From Bacteroidetes bacterium GWF2_29_10 (GTDB taxonomy: Bacteria; Bacteroidota; Bacteroidia; Bacteroidales; GWE2-29-8), in assembly GCA_001768555.1 (NCBI GenBank), contig MEOD01000037.1, forward strand, positions 1 to 40,570: a stretch of DNA of 40,570 bases, read 5' to 3'. A program made the position numbers and the translations under genes. Below are positions 1-7,791 of this stretch, piece after piece (positions within the stretch are counted from its first letter, which is position 1; each line of letters starts with the position of its first letter). A model generated the notes under the pieces. It ran no database searches. It was not told the DNA's origin and saw nothing but the letters and a program-made list of their open reading frames with translations.

Positions 1-47
1 AATGATAGATAAGATTCAATCGCATTTTTGTTTTTAAATTCAGACAT
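1..47 (-). CDS. 5' end of an unidentified leftward gene (truncated by window edge)
   Basis: Reading leftward from the ATG at 47-45, fifteen codons stay open to the edge of the window (MSEFKNKNAIESYLS). The start is chosen because AAGGAGG lies about six bases upstream, a near-perfect Shine-Dalgarno sequence that is unusually strong for this phylum, and because a good TTG/TAnnTTTG promoter points at it. The visible peptide is polar and has no signal sequence, so a cytoplasmic product is likely. Too little is visible to name a family. Confidence 0.55.
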   Translation of the reverse strand, partial: MSEFKNKNAIESYLS

Positions 48-86
48 TGTTTTCCTCCTTTTTTAATGTTTGTATATTTATCGTGA

Positions 87-118
87 CAAATGTACAATAA
101 GAGGAAAGTATAAAACAA
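87..118 (-). promoter_or_regulatory. Bacteroidota-type promoter for the leftward gene
   Basis: On the minus strand, TTG (118-116) is followed after 21 bases by TACATTTG (94-87), which fits the Bacteroidota consensus TTG-N17-23-TAnnTTTG. Transcription would start near 80, giving a leader of about 33 bases before the ATG at 47. It is divergent from the sensor-kinase promoter. Inferred from pattern only. Confidence 0.55.
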
Positions 119-279
119 CACCCAAAAGATGTAAAATTTATCTTTTTTTTTATACTCCTAAAGATAGTTTTTTATAGGCAAATTTTGTATTTTTTTTAAG
201 TAATTACATTAAGTAAATTTATTAACTTTATGGCAAAAAACTGGTAATTAAATTGAAATAATATGGAATATTTTGCAAA

Positions 280-312
280 TTGGACTTATTTAAATATTAT
301 TAGTTATATTTG
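280..312 (+). promoter_or_regulatory. Bacteroidota-type promoter for the hybrid sensor kinase
   Basis: TATATTTG at 305-312 matches the TAnnTTTG -7 element, with a TTG at 280-282 placed 22 bases upstream. The predicted start near 319 would leave a leader of roughly 30 bases before the ATG at 350. Confidence 0.45.
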
Positions 313-349
313 TGGCATAGTAAATAATATTTAATAACAGACAAATTAG

Positions 350-1492
350 ATGGATAACAAATATAAAATTTTGGTTATAGATAATGATAAAGATAGTGTA
401 AATTTGATTAAAGAATATTTAACAGATGTTGATTTTGAGCTCTTTATTGATTATACTGGGTTAAAAGCTATAGAAATAGCCAAAATAATTGATCTAGATT
501 TAATTTTGATGAATAATGTACTTCCCAAAACAGATGTATATGAGATTTGCAAAAGGATAAAAAGTAATGACCTTTTTGCATCTCTTCCAATTATATTTAT
601 AATTTCAGAACAAGAACTTTTTGATAAATCTTATTCATACTCTATAGGGGTCTCTGATTATATATTAAAACCTATAGAAAAGCAAGAATTAATAAAAAAA
701 ATAACGACTTATATAACCATAAGTAGTTTAAAAAAACAGTTAAATCAAAAAAACAAACATTATAATGAGGATAATTATAAGCAAACTCATGATTTAATGA
801 GAGCTAACGAATACCTAAAATCAATCAATAGAGAATTAATTGAAAAAACTATTCAACTTAAACACACAGAATCTAGAATACTTAATGCTATAATACAAAC
901 TCAAGAAGAAGAACGTACTCGCTTCGCAAAAGACATACATGATGGAATAGGACCTATTCTTTCAATAGTTAAAAACAATATTGAATGGCTTAATAGCCCA
1001 AACACTCATACCGATAAAGAATTTATCTTAAATACCTCTTTGGAAAGTATAAACATAGCACTAAAGACTCTAAAAGAAATTTCTAATAATCTAAGTCCTC
1101 ATATACTAGAAAATATAGGATTAATTTCAGCTCTTAATACATTTATTGAAAATATTATAGTTAAAGAAAAAATAAAAATAAATTTAGAAAACAACTTAAC
1201 CAATAGATTATCAAAAGATTTTGAAATAAATTTATATCGAATACTTATAGAATGCTTAAATAATTCTTTGAAATATTCAAAAGCTGACAAAATTAATATT
1301 AATATAATAAAAAACAGGCAAGATTTATTAATTGAGTATTACGATAATGGTATTGGATTTGATTATAAAGTAAAAACCTTTAACAAAGGTATGGGACTTA
1401 TTAATATAGAGAATCGAGTAAAAGTAATGAAAGGAAAAATAATCATAAAAACGTCACACGGCAAAGGGTTTTATTTAAGTATTATTATATAA
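350..1492 (+). CDS. Receiver-histidine kinase hybrid with an Asn in place of the phosphoacceptor Asp
   Basis: The 380-residue cytoplasmic protein has an N-terminal receiver fold (about residues 5-120), a polar linker (about 125-180) that probably forms a coiled coil, and a HisKA_3-type kinase core. The core shows the H-box EERTRFAKDIHDGIG with phosphoacceptor His197, an N-box ECLNNSLKYSKA and G-boxes DNGIGFD and GMGLINIENR. This is the kinase class that usually phosphorylates NarL/LuxR-type regulators; no such regulator is in the window. The receiver keeps the ILKP lysine region, but the position that should be the phosphoacceptor Asp, four residues before Pro59 in LILMNNVLP, is Asn55 (codon AAT at 512-514). 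It has no membrane segment, so the input is probably another protein or an unphosphorylated receiver state. It is the nearest regulator to the exopolysaccharide operon, but a link is only positional. Confidence 0.85.
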   Translation: MDNKYKILVIDNDKDSVNLIKEYLTDVDFELFIDYTGLKAIEIAKIIDLDLILMNNVLPKTDVYEICKRIKSNDLFASLPIIFIISEQELFDKSYSYSIGVSDYILKPIEKQELIKKITTYITISSLKKQLNQKNKHYNEDNYKQTHDLMRANEYLKSINRELIEKTIQLKHTESRILNAIIQTQEEERTRFAKDIHDGIGPILSIVKNNIEWLNSPNTHTDKEFILNTSLESINIALKTLKEISNNLSPHILENIGLISALNTFIENIIVKEKIKINLENNLTNRLSKDFEINLYRILIECLNNSLKYSKADKININIIKNRQDLLIEYYDNGIGFDYKVKTFNKGMGLINIENRVKVMKGKIIIKTSHGKGFYLSIII

Positions 1493-1799
1493 AAATATTT
1501 TTTTACAACTGATTTTATAAAAATTTAAAAATGATACTATTTTGAAATTTCAAAACCAAAATTACATTATTATTTAGTTTTGACATACTTGATTGCATAG
1601 CCTATTAATAAAGATATTTTGTACGCATAACTCTATTATTAAAATTTTGCCTAATGACACTAATTATAAAAAATTGACAATATGTCATTTAGAGCTATTT
1701 AATTGAGTGATTTAAATTAATTCGTAACTTTATAATTTATCAAAACAAATATTTAGTTTAACTTTGTAGCTTATATTAACTTAAATATATTATAAAAAA
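1493..1799. other. Intergenic region with two perfect inverted repeats and a -7 element
   Basis: This 307-base AT-rich gap holds a perfect 16-base palindrome (TTTTGAAATTTCAAAA, 1540-1555) and a smaller inverted repeat TGACA-ATA-TGTCA at 1675-1687. The second lies about 70 bases upstream of the putative -7 element of the polysaccharide operon and could be an operator. No open reading frame of note was seen. Confidence 0.4.
1759..1766 (+). promoter_or_regulatory. Putative -7 element for the exopolysaccharide operon
   Basis: TAACTTTG matches TAnnTTTG and sits 33 bases before the ATG at 1800. No TTG was found at the expected distance upstream, so the promoter is supported by one element only. 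Confidence 0.35.
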
Positions 1800-3011
1800 A
1801 TGATACCATTTTCACCACCAAGAATAGATCAAAAAATTATAGATGAAGTTATAGAAACATTAAAGTCAGGTTGGATTACTACCGGCCCAAAAACAAAATT
1901 GTTTGAAAAAAAGCTTCAGGAATACACAAATTCAAAGAGATGTTTATGTTTAAATTCTGCAACAGCAGGATTGGAATTGATATTAAGATGGTTTGGAGTA
2001 AAACCAGGAGATGAAGTTATTTTACCAGCATATACTTACTGTGCAACAGCAAATGTTGTTATTCATTGTGGAGCAACACCTGTTTTTGCAGATATTTGTG
2101 ATGATTTCAATATTGACATTAAAGATGTTGCAAACAAACTAACAGAAAGGACCAAAGTTATCATTCCTGTTGACATATGCGGTTTGCCGTGTGATTACGA
2201 TGAGTTAAATTCTCTTATAAATAACAACAAGAATCTATTTACACCTGAAAATGAAGAACAAAAAAAATTAGGAAGGGTTTTGCTTTTATCAGATTCGGCA
2301 CATTCTATAGGAGCCATCTACGATAATAAAAAATTAGGAACTCAATCAGATGTTTCCGTATTTTCTTTTCACGCAGTAAAAAATCTAACGACCGCCGAAG
2401 GAGGTGCTATTAGTTTTAATCTTCCTAATACTTTTGATTGCGAAGAAATATATAATAAATTATGCATAAAATCTTTACATGGTCAAAATAAAGATGCTTT
2501 ATCTAAATTAAAAAAAGGAAGTTGGAGATATGATATTATAGAAGCAGGTTACAAATGGAATATGACAGATATTCAAGCTGCAATAGGATTAATAGAATTA
2601 GAGAGATACGATTCAGACATGCTTGTAAAAAGGAAACAAATTTTTGACAAATATACTGAATCTTTTTCAAAATATTCTTGGGCAAAACTACCAATTACAA
2701 TAAACAATAAAAAGGAAACGTCATACCACGTTTATCCATTAAGAATAAATGGAATAAATGAAGATACAAGAGACTCTATCATTTCAGAAATATTTGAACA
2801 AGAAGTTAGTGTTAATGTTCACTTCATTCCACTTCCTTTGATGTCTTTCTATAAATCATTAGGTTATAATATAAAAGATTATCCAGTTGCATACAAAAAT
2901 TATTCTCAAGAAATTTCACTTCCAGTATATTATGATTTAAGAGATCAAGATATAGAAAAAGTAATTAATGCAGTAGTCAGCGCAGTAGAAAGTAAGAAAA
3001 ATAATTTATGA
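1800..3011 (+). CDS. DegT/DnrJ/EryC1 (ArnB/PglE-type) PLP-dependent sugar aminotransferase
   Basis: This 403-residue protein is of normal length for the DegT/DnrJ/EryC1/StrS family, which aminates nucleotide-linked keto-sugars using glutamate and PLP. Family marks include the start region IPFSPPRIDQKIIDEVIETLKSG with GWITTGPKT, the phosphate-binding NSATAGLEL, PAYTYCATANVV, the DSAHSIGA motif, and the Schiff-base lysine in SFHAVKNLTTAEGG (about Lys194). Its stop codon overlaps the start of the next gene by four bases (ATGA), indicating translational coupling with a PglC-like phosphosugar transferase. The pairing suggests that the aminated UDP-sugar (a 4-amino-4,6-dideoxy type is usual) is the first sugar placed on the lipid carrier; the exact sugar is inference. 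Confidence 0.88.
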   Translation: MIPFSPPRIDQKIIDEVIETLKSGWITTGPKTKLFEKKLQEYTNSKRCLCLNSATAGLELILRWFGVKPGDEVILPAYTYCATANVVIHCGATPVFADICDDFNIDIKDVANKLTERTKVIIPVDICGLPCDYDELNSLINNNKNLFTPENEEQKKLGRVLLLSDSAHSIGAIYDNKKLGTQSDVSVFSFHAVKNLTTAEGGAISFNLPNTFDCEEIYNKLCIKSLHGQNKDALSKLKKGSWRYDIIEAGYKWNMTDIQAAIGLIELERYDSDMLVKRKQIFDKYTESFSKYSWAKLPITINNKKETSYHVYPLRINGINEDTRDSIISEIFEQEVSVNVHFIPLPLMSFYKSLGYNIKDYPVAYKNYSQEISLPVYYDLRDQDIEKVINAVVSAVESKKNNL

Positions 3012-3598
3012 CAAAAAGAATTTTTGATATTATAGTCTCTTCTATTGGTTTATTGCTATTATCTCCTTTATTTTTTCTTGTATTTTTTCTAATAAAAATA
3101 GATTCTAAGGGAGGTTTTATTTATAAACAAGAAAGAATTGGTTGTAAAGAAACCGCTTTTTATTTGTTTAAATTCCGAACTATGCAAAAAGATTCAGATA
3201 AAAAAGGTCTTTTAACCATAGGAGGACATGATAATAGGATAACTAGAATAGGATATTATTTAAGAAAATACAAAATTGATGAATTACCTCAATTATTAAA
3301 CGTATTTATTGGCAATATGAGTCTTGTTGGGCCTCGTCCTGAAGTTAGAAAGTATGTAGAGATGTACACAGAAGAAGAAAAAAAAGTTTTATCAGTAAAA
3401 CCAGGTATTACGGACTTTGCTTCCATAAAATATATAAAAGAGAGCGAATTATTAGAAAATAATATTAACCCTGAAGAATACTATATTAATTTTATAATGA
3501 GAGATAAACTGCAAATAAATTTAGACTACATAGAAAAAAATAATTTATTATTGGATTTAAAAATAATTTTTAGAACAATTTTAAATATATTTGCATAA
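3008..3598 (+). CDS. PglC-like initiating phosphosugar transferase (bacterial sugar transferase family)
   Basis: At 196 residues this is the minimal, PglC-like form of the bacterial sugar transferase family, without the multi-helix N-terminus of WcaJ/WbaP. A re-entrant hydrophobic segment (about residues 10-30, IIVSSIGLLLLSPLFFLVFF) precedes the catalytic core. The core has YKQERIG, FKFRTM, the YKIDELPQLLNV motif carrying the Asp-Glu dyad, and NMSLVGPRPE. Such enzymes move a phosphosugar from a UDP-sugar to undecaprenyl phosphate on the inner membrane, which begins synthesis of a polysaccharide repeat unit. It overlaps the aminotransferase by four bases and is followed 16 bases later by the export lipoprotein, so all belong to one operon. 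Confidence 0.9.
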   Translation: MTKRIFDIIVSSIGLLLLSPLFFLVFFLIKIDSKGGFIYKQERIGCKETAFYLFKFRTMQKDSDKKGLLTIGGHDNRITRIGYYLRKYKIDELPQLLNVFIGNMSLVGPRPEVRKYVEMYTEEEKKVLSVKPGITDFASIKYIKESELLENNINPEEYYINFIMRDKLQINLDYIEKNNLLLDLKIIFRTILNIFA

Positions 3599-3614
3599 AT
3601 AAAGTTGTTTAAAT

Positions 3615-4394
3615 ATGATTAATAATTTAAAAAAAATAGCGAAAAAACTTTTATTAGTATTTTTTATTTTTTTATTAGGATATGCTTGTACACCTCATAA
3701 AAAGATAGTCTATCTTCAAAATAAGGACGCTAATTCTAGTAACTCTTTTTCCCTAAAAGTTGAAGATTATAAAATAAGAAAAGGCGATATGCTTTTTATC
3801 AATTCTAATACTTTAGATAAATATTCTTCAGGATTTGAAAATAATAGAAATATTATTCCAAACGTGGTGGGAGATATTGGTCTTTTTTTAAATAGTTATG
3901 AGGTTAATGATTCTGGATGTATAAATATTCCAGTTATCGGGAAAGTATTGGTTGCAGGAAGTACTTTAGAGGAAGCAAAATATATATTACAAGAAAAAAT
4001 TAATGAATATATGAATTATGTTGTTGTTGACATTAAACTCACCAATTTTAAAACAACAGTATTAGGTGAAGTTAAAAACCCAGGAACGTATAATTTGCTA
4101 AAAAACAGAAAGGCTAATTTATTAGATGCTTTAGGTATGGCTGGAGACTTAACAGAATATGGGAACAGGAAAAATATTAAAATAATAAGATTTGATGGAA
4201 ATAATAGTAATATTTACAAATTAGACATCACCGATAATAGCATCATTGGCTCCCCATTATTTTATCTTCAACCCAATGATGTCATTTATGTTGAACCTTT
4301 AAAAACTAAAACTTATGGTTTTAGAAATGCAGTAGTAACTTCTTCTGCATTACTATCCTTAATTTCAACATTAATTTTAATAATTAAATTATAA
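3615..4394 (+). CDS. Wza-like polysaccharide export outer membrane lipoprotein
   Basis: The 259-residue product starts with a lipoprotein-type signal (positively charged start, a run of Leu/Phe, then GYAC with Cys25 as the likely lipidated residue). A polysaccharide-export domain (about residues 50-145, with YKIRKGDML and an INIPVIGKVLVAG strand) and an SLBB-type segment (TTVLGEVKNPGTYNLLKNRKAN) follow. The hydrophobic C-terminal stretch (about 237-259) may form the outer-membrane helix, as in Wza. It would make the outer channel for exopolysaccharide and work with the Wzc-like kinase that starts 13 bases downstream. Confidence 0.9.
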   Translation: MINNLKKIAKKLLLVFFIFLLGYACTPHKKIVYLQNKDANSSNSFSLKVEDYKIRKGDMLFINSNTLDKYSSGFENNRNIIPNVVGDIGLFLNSYEVNDSGCINIPVIGKVLVAGSTLEEAKYILQEKINEYMNYVVVDIKLTNFKTTVLGEVKNPGTYNLLKNRKANLLDALGMAGDLTEYGNRKNIKIIRFDGNNSNIYKLDITDNSIIGSPLFYLQPNDVIYVEPLKTKTYGFRNAVVTSSALLSLISTLILIIKL

Positions 4395-4407
4395 TAAACT
4401 AATTAAA

Positions 4408-6909
4408 GTGGCTAATTATACAGATAATCTTAATAACAAAGTAGAACAAATACCAGAAGAAGAAATTGATGTAAAAAAATATCTTACCATTTTTATTAAC
4501 AATTGGAATTTGTTTGCGGTTTCAATCTTTGCATTTTTTATTGTTGCATATTTGTACATAAAATACGCAAATGAAATAAACAAAAATACAATAACAATAT
4601 TAGTTCAAGATGACAAAAAAAATCCTTATGGGTTTTCTCCATCAGATTTTTTGGGTGCAGATGATCTATTTAGAGATGGAAAAAATATTCAAAATGAAAT
4701 AGGCATATTAAAATCTTATGAATTATCATACCAAACTGTTGTTAATTTGGGATGGAACATTGGTTATTATAAAAAAACCAAGTTTTTAAGAAACATTGAA
4801 TTATATATAAAAAATCCTTACGAAGTAAAAATAGATTCGAGTAAATGGCAAATGGTTGATATGAATTTTTATATTGATATTATTTCGGACAAGGAATATA
4901 GGTTAAGCTTTGAATCTGATGAAAAAAATATTATTTTGTATAATTACAGTGATAATAGTAATAAAATTATTAAAGGAAATATAGAATTTAGTAAAAAGTA
5001 TAAGTTTGGAGAACCTGTCAATGAGTATTTTGGGACATTTGTTATTTATCTACTAAATAACAATTTAAATGATGAAAAAAGCAAAGATAATAACATTAAA
5101 TATTATTTTAACTTTTTTTCTCCAGACAAGATTGTTAAATCAATAAGTAGTAATTTAGATATATCTTACGAGAATAAGGAATCAACAATTCTAAATATAT
5201 CATTAAAAGGTAATAACACAATAAAAATAACTGATTTTTTAAATAAGTTTGTTGAAGTATATATAAATAATAATCTTAAGGAAAAAAACAAAATAGCAGA
5301 AAATACCATAAGATTTATTGATGAACAAATATATGGAGTTTTAGATTCATTAAATTACACAGAACAAAAACTTCAAGATTATAGAGTTGATAACAAAATA
5401 ATAAACCTAACCCAAGAACAGATATTAACGGCTAACAAATATTATGATTTAATAAAAATTAAAGCACAGGAAAATATAAAACAAAAATATTACTATAGTA
5501 TTCTTGATTATATTGAAAAAAACATAGATGTTAAAGACCTATTTTCTCCTAGTTCAATAGGAATTGAAGACCCTTTGTTAAGTAGTTTAATATTAAAGTT
5601 AAGTCAATTAAGTTCCGAAAAAATAGCATTATCTAATATTTCAACAAAGAAAAATCCAGAATACACTAGGTTAGAACAAGAAATAAATAGCTATAAAAAT
5701 GGGATAAGAGAAAATGTTTTTAACACAGTAAACAAATCTAATATTTTTTTAAAGGATATTGACAATCAAATAAGTGCATTAGATAAACAAGTTGAAAAAT
5801 TTCCTTATACTGAAAGAAATTTAGTTAGTATTGAAAGAAAATTCAAACTTAATGATGCAATATATAATTACTTGCTTCAAAAAAGAGCAGATGCTGGAAT
5901 TGCAAAAGAATCCAATACATCAAATACTATAATAATTGACAATGCACGATATTCACATAGGACAATTATTTACCCAAATAAAAAGATAATATATTTAATA
6001 ACGTTATTATTAGGATTTCTTTTCCCTTTTATATTTTTAATACTTAGTGATGTTTTGTCTAATAAAATAGTAGATATATCTCAAATTGAAAAAAGTTCAA
6101 ATATTCCAATAATTGGATTAGTTGGAGAAAGTTACAAAGAGAATGAATTAGTAGTATTAAATTATCCTAGCTTTTATATATCCGAAGCATTTCGGTTAGT
6201 TCGGACAAACTTAGATTATTTAACATCCTTGAATAAGGAAAAAAGGGTTTTTATTGTTACATCAGGTATTAGTGGAGAGGGCAAAACTTTCAGCGCAGTT
6301 AATGTAGCTAGTGTTTATGCTTTATCAGGAAAAAAAACTATTATTCTAGGGTTTGACCTTAGAAAGCCCAAATTGAACAAAATATTTAATCTTGAAAATG
6401 AAAAAGGGATTAGTAACTTTTTAGTAGGAAACGCCGATTTAGATGATTTAATAAGACCTACGAGTCATGATTTATTAGATGTATTGCCATCAGGTCCAGT
6501 TCCTCCAAATCCAGGCGAATTAATTCAATCAGCAAAAACGACGGAATTGTTTGAACGGTTAAAGCAAATATATGATATTATCATTATAGACAGCCCTCCA
6601 GTAAGTTTTATTTCAGATGGATTAAACTTATTAAATTTTGTAGATGTAACAATTTTTATTATAAGACAAAATGTTTCAAATAAAAATGTCATAACATTTA
6701 TTAATAATTTTAAACAAAATTACAATCTAAAAAATTGTTATATATTATTTAATGGTTTCCAATATAATAATGCTTACAGTTATAAAAGCAATTATTATTA
6801 TTCAACTTACTATTCTTATTATTTAAATGAATACGACGCTTCACATCTATTAAAAAAGAAAGGTTTTTTTGCAAATTTATTCAAATCAAAAAATAAGAAT
6901 AGACGTTAA
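4408..6909 (+). CDS. Wzc-like polysaccharide co-polymerase with bacterial tyrosine kinase domain
   Basis: The 833-residue inner-membrane protein begins at GTG; no nearby ATG would keep the conserved N-terminal EEEIDVKKYLTIFINNW segment. It has a first transmembrane helix near residues 33-50, a long periplasmic Wzz/GNVR-type region with predicted coiled coils (about 290-480), a second helix near 525-545, and a cytoplasmic BY-kinase domain. The kinase shows Walker A in SGISGEGKTF (about 620), Walker A' as ILGFDLRKP, Walker B as IIIDSPP, and a tyrosine-rich tail (residues about 788-812, mostly Tyr with Ser/Asn) for autophosphorylation. Walker A' has Gly where the classical motif has its first Asp. 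It would control chain length and drive export through the Wza-like channel. It closes the visible operon; no polymerase or flippase is included. Confidence 0.92.
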   Translation: MANYTDNLNNKVEQIPEEEIDVKKYLTIFINNWNLFAVSIFAFFIVAYLYIKYANEINKNTITILVQDDKKNPYGFSPSDFLGADDLFRDGKNIQNEIGILKSYELSYQTVVNLGWNIGYYKKTKFLRNIELYIKNPYEVKIDSSKWQMVDMNFYIDIISDKEYRLSFESDEKNIILYNYSDNSNKIIKGNIEFSKKYKFGEPVNEYFGTFVIYLLNNNLNDEKSKDNNIKYYFNFFSPDKIVKSISSNLDISYENKESTILNISLKGNNTIKITDFLNKFVEVYINNNLKEKNKIAENTIRFIDEQIYGVLDSLNYTEQKLQDYRVDNKIINLTQEQILTANKYYDLIKIKAQENIKQKYYYSILDYIEKNIDVKDLFSPSSIGIEDPLLSSLILKLSQLSSEKIALSNISTKKNPEYTRLEQEINSYKNGIRENVFNTVNKSNIFLKDIDNQISALDKQVEKFPYTERNLVSIERKFKLNDAIYNYLLQKRADAGIAKESNTSNTIIIDNARYSHRTIIYPNKKIIYLITLLLGFLFPFIFLILSDVLSNKIVDISQIEKSSNIPIIGLVGESYKENELVVLNYPSFYISEAFRLVRTNLDYLTSLNKEKRVFIVTSGISGEGKTFSAVNVASVYALSGKKTIILGFDLRKPKLNKIFNLENEKGISNFLVGNADLDDLIRPTSHDLLDVLPSGPVPPNPGELIQSAKTTELFERLKQIYDIIIIDSPPVSFISDGLNLLNFVDVTIFIIRQNVSNKNVITFINNFKQNYNLKNCYILFNGFQYNNAYSYKSNYYYSTYYSYYLNEYDASHLLKKKGFFANLFKSKNKNRR

Positions 6910-6914
6910 AACTA

Positions 6915-6942
6915 TTGTTATATAAATTAAACTGTACTTTTG
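6915..6942 (+). promoter_or_regulatory. Promoter for exonuclease III
   Basis: TACTTTTG at 6935-6942 matches TAnnTTTG, with a TTG at 6915-6917 seventeen bases upstream, at the short end of accepted spacing. Initiation near 6949 would give a leader of about 30 bases. Confidence 0.5.
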
Positions 6943-6980
6943 TTTAATTTTAATAAAAACAATAACAAAAAAACATAATA

Positions 6981-7748
6981 ATGAAAAGAATAATTTCGTA
7001 TAATGTTAATGGAATAAGAGCTGCAATTAACAAAGGTTTTATTGAATGGCTAAAAAATACATCTCCAGATATTGTTTGTTTTCAAGAAATAAAGGCAAAC
7101 CCAGAACAGTTTGATGTAAGCGTTTTTGAATATTTAGGATATAATCATTATTGGCACCCTGCACAAAAAAAAGGCTATAGTGGCGTTGCAATTCTATCAA
7201 AGAAAAAGCCTTTAAATGTGCAAATAGGAACAGGAAATGAAATGTGTGACAATGAAGGACGAATAATTAGAGCTGATTACAATAACTATTCAGTAATAAG
7301 TGTTTATGTCCCATCAGGAACAACAGGGGACGTTAGACAAGATTTCAAATATGAATGGCTTGATTTCTTTTTAGATTATGTAAATAAATTAAGAATTGAA
7401 CATCCTAATTTAATAATTTTAGGCGATTATAACATCTGTCACAAACCTATTGACATACACAATCCAATTTCTAATGCAAATAGTTCGGGTTTTTTACCTG
7501 AAGAAAGAGCATGGCTTTCTAAATTTATAGACAATAACTTTATAGATACTTTCAGATACTTTCATAAAGAACCTCATAATTACACTTGGTGGAGCTACAG
7601 AGCTAATTCAAGAGAAAAAAACTTAGGATGGCGTATAGATTATGCAATGACAAGTAATCTATTAGAAACAAAACTAATTGATGCAGGAATTATGCCTGAA
7701 GTAAAACATTCAGACCATTGTCCAATATGGCTTGATTTGGAAGTATAG
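6981..7748 (+). CDS. xth: Exodeoxyribonuclease III / AP endonuclease (Xth family)
   Basis: The 255-residue protein matches the ExoIII family in length and motifs. It has an N-terminal SYNVNGIRAA, the metal-ligand glutamate in CFQEIKA (Glu36), SVYVPSG with Tyr109, the catalytic GDYNICH (Asp149, Asn151), the WRIDYAM motif (Asp220), and the terminal KHSDHCP (Asp245, His246). It would cut DNA 5' to abasic sites and remove 3'-blocking groups in base excision repair. It has its own promoter behind the polysaccharide operon, and the next gene follows after 43 bases with no visible promoter, so the two may be co-transcribed. Confidence 0.95.
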   Translation: MKRIISYNVNGIRAAINKGFIEWLKNTSPDIVCFQEIKANPEQFDVSVFEYLGYNHYWHPAQKKGYSGVAILSKKKPLNVQIGTGNEMCDNEGRIIRADYNNYSVISVYVPSGTTGDVRQDFKYEWLDFFLDYVNKLRIEHPNLIILGDYNICHKPIDIHNPISNANSSGFLPEERAWLSKFIDNNFIDTFRYFHKEPHNYTWWSYRANSREKNLGWRIDYAMTSNLLETKLIDAGIMPEVKHSDHCPIWLDLEV

Positions 7749-7791
7749 AATAAGTCATTTTATCTGATAAAACAGTAATTAGTAAGCAAAA

